Source: Pollenia angustigena
Lineage: Eukaryota > Arthropoda > Insecta > Diptera > Polleniidae
Assembly (NCBI GenBank): GCA_930367215.1
Contig: OV884060.1
Location: 207,765,253 to 207,829,252 of the forward strand
Reading direction: 5' to 3'
DNA length: 64,000 nt
Position numbers and translations under genes: made by a program. Below, one piece after another: positions 58,112-64,000 of this stretch; the first letter of the stretch is position 1; every line of letters begins with the position of its first letter. The notes below the pieces were generated by a model. It did not search any database, was not told where the DNA came from, and saw only the letters and a program-made list of their open reading frames with translations.

Positions 58112-59778
58112 CAGCCGTATTCATAATGAAAATTTGGCATAAAGTTAGCAAAAAGTTTATTCATAATACACTAACCAACAGTGGAAGTTGAAAACTATAA
58201 CTTTGAAATAGTCAACGATCTTATCTACCTCGGCACCGCCATAAACAAAACGAACAACATCAGTTTTGAAATTAAAAGAAGAACTATACTGGCTAATAGA
58301 TGCTACTTTGGACTAAGTAAGCAGTTTAAGAGCAAAGCCATCTCTCGACAGACAAAAATCACATTATACAAGTCACTGATACTACCCGTGCTGGTGTATG
58401 GCTCTGAAGCATGGGTACTTGCGAAAGCAGACGAGGCAGTACTTGGAGTATTCGAGAGAAAAATTCTTCGTAAAATTTATGGACCCATCTGCGTTGACGG
58501 AGAATATCGGTGTCGTATGAAACCTGAGCTGTATGCCGACATTGACATTGTGAAGCGTATAAAACTACACCAATTGCGTTGGCTAGGCCATGTTGTGCGA
58601 ATGGAAGAAAATGCTCCAGCTTAAAAGGCATTCGAATACGCGCCTGGTGATGGTTCACGCAGAAGAGGAAGACCAAAACTCCGATGGAAAGATCAGGTGG
58701 AGGAAGACATTTCAAAGCTTGGTGTAATAAATTGGAGAAGGAGTGCGAAAGATCGAGGCACATGGAAGAATATTCTTTGTTCGGCTACAGAAACAAACGT
58801 TCTGTAATATCCATTTAAGTAAGTAAGAGCCAGTTTTTGACATAAAGATCAGCGATTAAATTAGAACTAATCTTTGAAATTCGTTTTTGGGTAGTCGATT
58901 ATTTCATTTTGTTTCCAAGTTTAAACGCCCAAAGTTGGCGGTTTAAACTTGCGACAGAACTTTCAAAAGTACGAACAGCTTATAAAAGGAAATATTTTTT
59001 TTTTTTTTTTTTTATATAAAGTTTTATTAAATATTCCACCCTCAAGCTTAAATAATTAAAAGTAATTATAAAACAAAGGTCAAATAAGAATAAATATCTA
59101 TTTATAAATATATAATATTATATAACACAATAGAAAATTCTCGCCTTTTCTTCTTCTTTTTCACGTTAAGAACAGTAATTTGATGACAATTTTTGGTATT
59201 TGTTTTAAACTGCCATACTTATACATAAAATTATTGTCAATTCATATGGCAATGCTAAAAGCTTTAATCTTTCACTCAAAAACGCCACAGAGGATTAAGG
59301 CTAGATTAATTTTATTATAAGATTAACAAATCTTCCTATTGATCCTGGTTTAAACTCTAAGTAAAAAACCCACTCTAAGTAGTAACTCTGGCTAACGATT
59401 TGCTTAACTCTTGTTAACGAGCTGCCAAACGTTTGCCAACTTGTGAAAAACAGCCGTTTAATGTCAAACAATTTTGTTGGTTTTTTTTAAATAACTGTTG
59501 TTTTTTAATTTACTGTCTTTTCTTAATTTATTTTAATTTTAAAAGCTTTTTAAATTTTTATATGTGAAGGGAAAAAGAAAAAAAATTACATTTTTGATTA
59601 ATACAATGTGGCATCAAAGAAATTCAGAGTTGATTTATTAAAAGTTGGCAGATGGAGAAAAATTTGTTATGAATAAACTCTGTGCTAACAAGCTGCTAAG
59701 CTTAATCGCCATTCTAGTTAGCAGCTCGTTGTACGTAGTGTACAAACTATGGCTAACTTTTTGTTATGAATACGGCTG
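58112..59778. mobile_element. TIR element (CAGCCGTATTCATAA ends) holding a LINE fragment
   Basis: The left end CAGCCGTATTCATAATGAAA and right end TTTTTGTTATGAATACGGCTG are inverted, with AAAGTTAGC/GCTAACTTT further in. The LINE piece at 58178-58830 lies just inside the left end. Bases 58830-59380 are A+T-rich without genes; 59386-59456 partly mirrors the right arm. No clear TSD. Confidence 0.6.
58178..58807 (+). pseudogene. LINE ORF2 C-terminus
   Basis: The frame starts at VEVENYNFEIVNDLIYLGTA, continues ISRQTKITLYKSLILPVLVY, GSEAWVLAKADEAVLGVFER, KILRKIYGP, RIKLHQLRWLGHVVRMEENA, one stop at 58622, then RRRGRPKLRWKDQVEEDI, and ends at 58807. The 3' tail is AAGTAAGTAAG. This is the thumb/C-terminal region of an RTE-like or related LINE; the clade is inferred. 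5'-truncated, one nonsense mutation. Confidence 0.85.
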
Positions 59779-59790
59779 TTTATGTAAGTG

Positions 59791-60072
59791 TTCATACGGC
59801 TCATGTCTTATTGACATGATTGCTACTTTATAGGCGAGAGGGACGAGGGGAAAAGAAACGAGTACACAAATGAATGTGCTGTCTTTACGTTTTGCTTTTC
59901 ATTCGTTGTTTAATTTTGTTATTGTTTTCAATATCAAAAAAGCACGCATGCATACGCACGACTATACAAAATAAAAAACATGTCGTCAACATGACATGAA
60001 TCATTCGAACGCCAATTCATGTTCAAAGAAGAAAAAGAAAGAATCTTGTCAATAAGACATGAGCCGTATGAA
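59791..60072. mobile_element. 282-bp MITE (TTCATACGG ends)
   Basis: Ends TTCATACGGCTCATGTCTTA and TAAGACATGAGCCGTATGAA are inverted and extend through TTGACA. The interior matches the split copy at 32185-33473. Non-coding. Confidence 0.9.
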
Positions 60073-61639
60073 TTCAGACTATGGAAGAGCATTTATTTTG
60101 AGCCAGAATTTGAGTTGGTTTAACATATTGCTGGCTCAATATTACAAGATTGTAAGTGCCAAGAGCAAAGATATGGAGAAAATCAAGTTTTTAAATTTCT
60201 TAGTTTTATTTTACGATTTCCAAATAAAGGTTATGCAACAAAACTTAGTTTCACTTTTAGTTTGCAATAAGTGGGCTAGAGAAAACACTAAATTATGCTC
60301 CGTTCTGCCTTTTCTTTTAACAAAATATAGACAAATATCATTTAAACTTTTCTGAGAGGAAAATTACAAAATGAGCGTTTTGATCTCATTTAATTTATCA
60401 AAGTTTGTTGCAGACACACTACAACAACACCACATAAGAAGTTGAAAAACGATTTGCTTGTTGTGTGTAGAAACAACAAAAACAACCGAACAAGAAGAAA
60501 ACACATTATTTTAATGTTTAAAGAGTAAAATTTAGAACTCTGGCTTCCCATTTCGTTTACATTTTCATTTAATTATGTACATTCAGTTTTTAAAGTAAAC
60601 ACCATTTTGGGAATGATGCTGGTGTTTTATAATTGAAATTTTGTAAGAAGCAAAACGGGTCAGTAAACCAATCATAATAAGATGCTCATTTTAATTTCAT
60701 ATTTGGTTTATTTCAAGTACGAATTCGGGTTTAAGTCAACTTTATAACTAAACTCATAAAATTATTACAATAACTGACTGTGGTTTATAAAATTCATTTT
60801 CCGTACTGTTAAAATTGAAAAATATTTAGTTATTTTACGAATAATTTTATTTTTTAACATTTTTATGTTTGTTATTCAAAAAACAAACTACCAAAAAATA
60901 TTGTTTTCCCGTAGTTATTTTGTTATGTAGTTTGATTTCTGTCGGTTAAAATATATTTTTTAAAAGTAAGAACTATTCAATTTTAAGGAATAGTCTGCTT
61001 AATAAATAAAAAATTAAAAAATTAACCCATATCGTCCCAATGTTCGATTTTTCGAACAGTAAATTTTACGCGTTTTTGTTGTTTTTTTTTTCTTTTTTTA
61101 GGTAAGACAAAGAACTAATTTTTTTAAACAATAATATATTGTAAATGGTTAGCTACAAATATAAAAATAAAAGTTATTACCCACTTCACTCCACCCTTGT
61201 ATAACCAGGGGGAAGAAAAAACATTAATTTTAGCATAATTTTAAAAATTACAAAAAAATTAAAAAAGTGAAAATGCAGTTCCGTTAAAAAAACGATTAAA
61301 CTTTCAACAACAGCAAAAACATTTCCGTCTTTTTCAATTATGTTTTTGTTATTTGACTTTAAAAAGCAGTGTTCGATTTGCTTTTGTTTTTTCTCTGAAA
61401 GGCTAACTGAATCATCGCATATTATGTACCATTTTTCACGCATTTGAATAAATGGAAGTAAATTTATTCTGTTTTTGCTGAACAATAAAAAGCTTATGAA
61501 CAATCAGCGTTCTATGAGAAATGTTTTTCCTGCCATTCGAGGAACTTACGATGCGCATAATCAGCCTACTACAGCTGTAGCTGAGAGTGCATTCATTGGT
61601 CCAATTTTTTTTTTAAATTACGGAAAATCAGAATGTTAC
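60073..61639. other. A+T-rich DNA, no gene seen
   Basis: TTAACCCATATCGTCCC at 61021 looks like a piggyBac-type terminus, but no partner end was found. ORFs lack motifs. Confidence 0.35.
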
Positions 61640-61950
61640 CGTCAATGGTAATCTCCACCATAGTTTTTTTTTTAGGACCAGCATTCATGGGATAGCCCCT
61701 ACTAATGCATTGCATTGTGTTGGAACTAGGAAAATAGGTTATGGAAAGGAGAGAAGAGGTAGTACTACCTGTGAACATTCGATTTGAATTTATTCATGTT
61801 GACAGTGAGAGGGAAGACTTCAGCAGAAAGGCTATTCTACATACGAACAGTCCGGCCAAAAAACACAAAAGGATGGGTTCTTGAGGAAAAACAAACGTAC
61901 GGGTTTCGGTCTCGGCCAAGCGTACCACTCATGTTCTGACTCATAGCTCC

Positions 61951-63037
61951 GGCTGTAGGAAATATCGCCCAAAGAAAAATGGCCAAAAAAAAAATGAAAA
62001 ATCGCCCAAAAGAACATGAAAAATGACCCAAAAAGTTATATATGAAATTTTGCCCAACAAAAACGAAAAAGGGCCCAAAAAAAAATGAAAAATGACCCAA
62101 AAAGCAAAAACGAATTTTTCCGAAAAAAAATTAAAAATTACCCAATTTGCAAAAAAGTGGTTATTATTCATATAAATTTAGTTCCATACAAGTGTAAGTT
62201 TTATGTAAAAAATTGCATTCTATCTTCAACAGCTGCTCGGCAGTAAGGACAGTAATACCGGCTGCGCAAACTTCGCTAAGCTTCTCTGCATAGCCGGCCT
62301 TCGGCCGGGCGCAAGGATTTTCTCCTCTATGGTAGAACAAGTACCGGTTTCGCTAAGTAAAGCTTCTAAAATCTGCCTTGTTTTCGAACGAAGGCCATAT
62401 ACGCAGAGAAGCTTTAGTTAGCGAAGCCGGTGTTTGTTATACCATAGAGGGGAAATCCTTGCGCCCGGCCGAAGGCCGGCTATACAGAGAAGCTTTAGTT
62501 AGCGAAGCCGGTGTTTGCTATACCATAGAGGAGAAAATCCTTGCGCCCGGCCGAAGGCCGGCTATGCAGAGAAGCTTTAGTTAGCGAAGCCGGTGTTTGT
62601 TATACCATAGAGGAGAAAATCCATGCGCCCGGCCGAAGACCGGCTTTGCAGAGAAGCTTTAGTTAGCGCAGCCGGTATATATTATATCCTTGAGGAGAAA
62701 ATCCTTGCGCCCAAAAGTGTTTTCGTTATATATTTAATATAAACACCCAGAGAAAAAACAACAAACATATTTTTAAATAAATTACAATTACATATATTAA
62801 ATAAAGATGGCCCGAAAAAATGGGCTATTTTTCATATAATATTTTTGGGTGGTTTTTCGTTATGAATTTAATTTAAATTTAAAAAACGAAAAATCACCCA
62901 ATAATAACGAAAAAATCCCAAAAATTTTGGGTCACTTTTCATATGAATTAAGGCCCAATTTTACATGGAATTTTTTTGGGTGATTTTTCATTTTTTTTTT
63001 TTTTGCCATTTTTCTTTGGGCGATATTTCCTACAGCC
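61951..63037. mobile_element. Foldback (MULE-type) element with 9-bp TSD
   Basis: Perfect 9-bp TSD CATAGCTCC (61942-61950 and 63038-63046). TIRs GGCTGTAGGAAATATCGCCC and its complement; both arms consist of degenerate AAAAATGACCCAAAA-type units. The centre holds GC-rich units in both orientations: one inverted unit (about 62231-62360) and an 82-bp tandem array. The structure matches Drosophila foldback elements (9-bp TSD, arms made of short repeats). Minus-strand ORFs over the left arm are repeat artefacts. Confidence 0.85.
62380..62707. repeat. 82-bp GC-rich tandem array, four units
   Basis: GCGCCC starts units at 62461, 62543, 62625 and 62707; the first unit (from 62379) is degraded. The period is exactly 82. 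Each unit carries the palindrome CCGGCCGAAGGCCGG, then AGAGAAGCTTTAGTTAGCG, AAGCCGG and CCATAGAGGAGAAAATCC. The same unit occurs in the 40-kb foldback element. Confidence 0.95.
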
Positions 63038-63571
63038 CATAGCTCCAACATCGGATACGTTTGGTCTATAATCAAATGATTACGAATGGCAAAGGTTGTT
63101 GTCATTTGCAAAAGAGTAGATAGGGTCGGAAGCTTGACATAGGAGGTCGTTTAGAAAAATAAGAAATATAAATAGTAGGAGAAAGAACGGAGCCTTGCGG
63201 CACCCCTGAATAAATAAATTTTGAACTCGTTTGACGAAAGCCTATCTAAAACAACTCGTATAGAGCGACCTCCGATAAAACTCAATATAAATCGAGAGAA
63301 ATAATCACCGATGACACCAAATGCAATAAGTTTTGGTAAGAGTGCACCATACCAGACTCTGTCAAATGCCTTGAAAATATCTTAAGCAATTACGTTACTT
63401 TCGCCAAAATGGTAAATGGAACAGCACCAGTATAGCAACTTGAAAATCAAGCGCATGGTATGGGTGAGATCTGGTTTCTGAAAGACAGCGCTATGAGCCA
63501 TACAGTGCTCACCAACACTTTATTTCATGTTTTTCTATGGTAAATTTTCCAACTAGATATCGCGATATTAC

Positions 63572-63886
63572 ACCTTAGACCATTTTCTCTGGGGATATGT
63601 AATGGCTGGTTTCAGGAATAAGTCAGCTACGCTTGACGCTTTGGAAGCTAACATTACTCGTGTTATTCGCGATATACCAGTCCCTTTGCTCGAATGAGTC
63701 GCCCGAAACTGGACCTTCCGAATGGACCACCTCAGACGAAGTCATGTCCAACACTTCCATGATATCATTTTCGTTCAGTTAATGCCATAAATTATTCTTT
63801 CAACCGATAATAAAAATTTCAAGTTCACTTTCAAATCTATGTGTTTTATTTTACATTATAATTAAAACTTCACGATCAATCACCCG
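63572..63886 (+). pseudogene. DD41D mariner C-terminus with TIR
   Basis: The open frame TLDHFLWGYVMAGFRNKSA, TLDALEANITRVIRDI, one internal TGA, then VARNWTFRMDHLRRSHVQHF and HDIIFVQLMP* (stop 63788-63790). TLD is the third catalytic D. The 3' TIR AATCACCCGATTTATC (about 63873) matches the inverted left TIR of the 10596 copy. 5'-truncated. Confidence 0.85.
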
Positions 63887-64000
63887 ATTTATCTGTTAAC
63901 CATTTTTTGATTATCAGTGCTCTTCCCGGTTCTGTGGGAGTCGGATAATCGAGGTTCAACTGTACATTTTTAGTTTTAATAAATGCCTTGTTCTATTTTT
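63887..64000. other. Window end, nothing recognised
   Basis: No feature was recognised in this short end stretch. Confidence 0.3.

Larger units (their letters stand above)
61640..63500 (-). pseudogene. Jockey/CR1-like LINE ORF2 relic, split
   Basis: On the minus strand from about 63420: DIFKAFDRVWYGALLPKLIA (first RT D), FILSFIGGRSIRVV, then in shifted frames GVPQGSVLSPT and SFANDNNLCHS (the FADD box degraded to FAND). After a deletion of the thumb region and the foldback insertion (61951-63037), the C-terminus follows: SRTHPFVFFGRTVRM, NSLSAEVFPLTVNMNKFKSN, VHR. Stops and frameshifts are numerous. The clade is inferred from motif style. Confidence 0.8.

Noticed and set aside
58359..58763. 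134-codon minus-strand ORF
   Set aside because: It is antisense to the LINE ORF2 C-terminus; no motif.
61837..62171. Phe-rich minus-strand ORFs
   Set aside because: They arise from AAAAATGACCCAAAA-type repeats in the foldback arm.
62380..62707. CRISPR-like array
   Set aside because: Units are contiguous 82-bp tandem repeats with no unique spacers, inside a foldback element in a eukaryotic context.

Overview
This window is non-coding, repeat-dominated nuclear DNA of a dipteran, most likely a calyptrate fly. The DNA is very A+T rich with long homopolymer runs. At least nine pieces of a mini-me/DINE-1-like repeat occur, with a (GTCY)n microsatellite, TATATATA and central tandem repeats of about 153 bp. 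DD41D mariner remnants, hAT, PIF/Harbinger and piggyBac-type elements and several decayed LINEs make up most of the rest. I found no convincing host protein-coding gene, rRNA, functional tRNA or CRISPR array. Every recognisable coding stretch belongs to a transposable element and is broken. The genus cannot be fixed from the sequence alone.

Layout. 1-7.1 kb: a foldback-related repeat, a palindromic MITE, two minus-strand DINE-1-like pieces, an internally deleted mariner and one nearly complete DINE-1-like element (5559-7075). 7.1-10.3 kb: mostly unique-looking A+T-rich DNA. 10.3-16.7 kb: a DD41D mariner broken by a Penelope-like insertion that carries a hammerhead-ribozyme-like motif, then a local duplication, then a second mariner broken by a 5'-truncated LINE. 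17.6-22.8 kb: one DINE-1-like element split by a hAT transposon, a 2-kb TIR element and a 204-bp hAT MITE, with further nesting inside. 23.3-25.3 kb: a long degenerate AAAGTACTTTT tract holding a Harbinger-type MITE. 26.5-29.4 kb: another split DINE-1-like element. 29.7-33.5 kb: a mariner relic and a hAT with a paralogous empty site elsewhere in the window. 35.9-39.5 kb: a second Penelope-like copy, MITEs and another split DINE-1-like element. 40-45.2 kb: a series of foldback/TIR elements. 46.2-50.2 kb: a 3.27-kb TIR transposon with coding remnants and a hAT nested inside. 51.6-60.1 kb: LINE reverse transcriptase relics, a piggyBac-like MITE and more MITEs. 61.6-63.9 kb: a LINE split by a foldback element that contains an 82-bp GC-rich tandem array, then a mariner C-terminus.

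Nothing here works as a pathway. The biology is a record of nested insertions. Many elements keep target-site duplications (TSDs) readable by eye: 8 bp for hATs, TAA for Harbinger, TTAA for piggyBac-like, 9 bp for the foldback element and 9-10 bp for LINEs, so insertion order can be worked out. Family names rest on motifs and termini seen directly plus remembered knowledge of the families. No database search was run.
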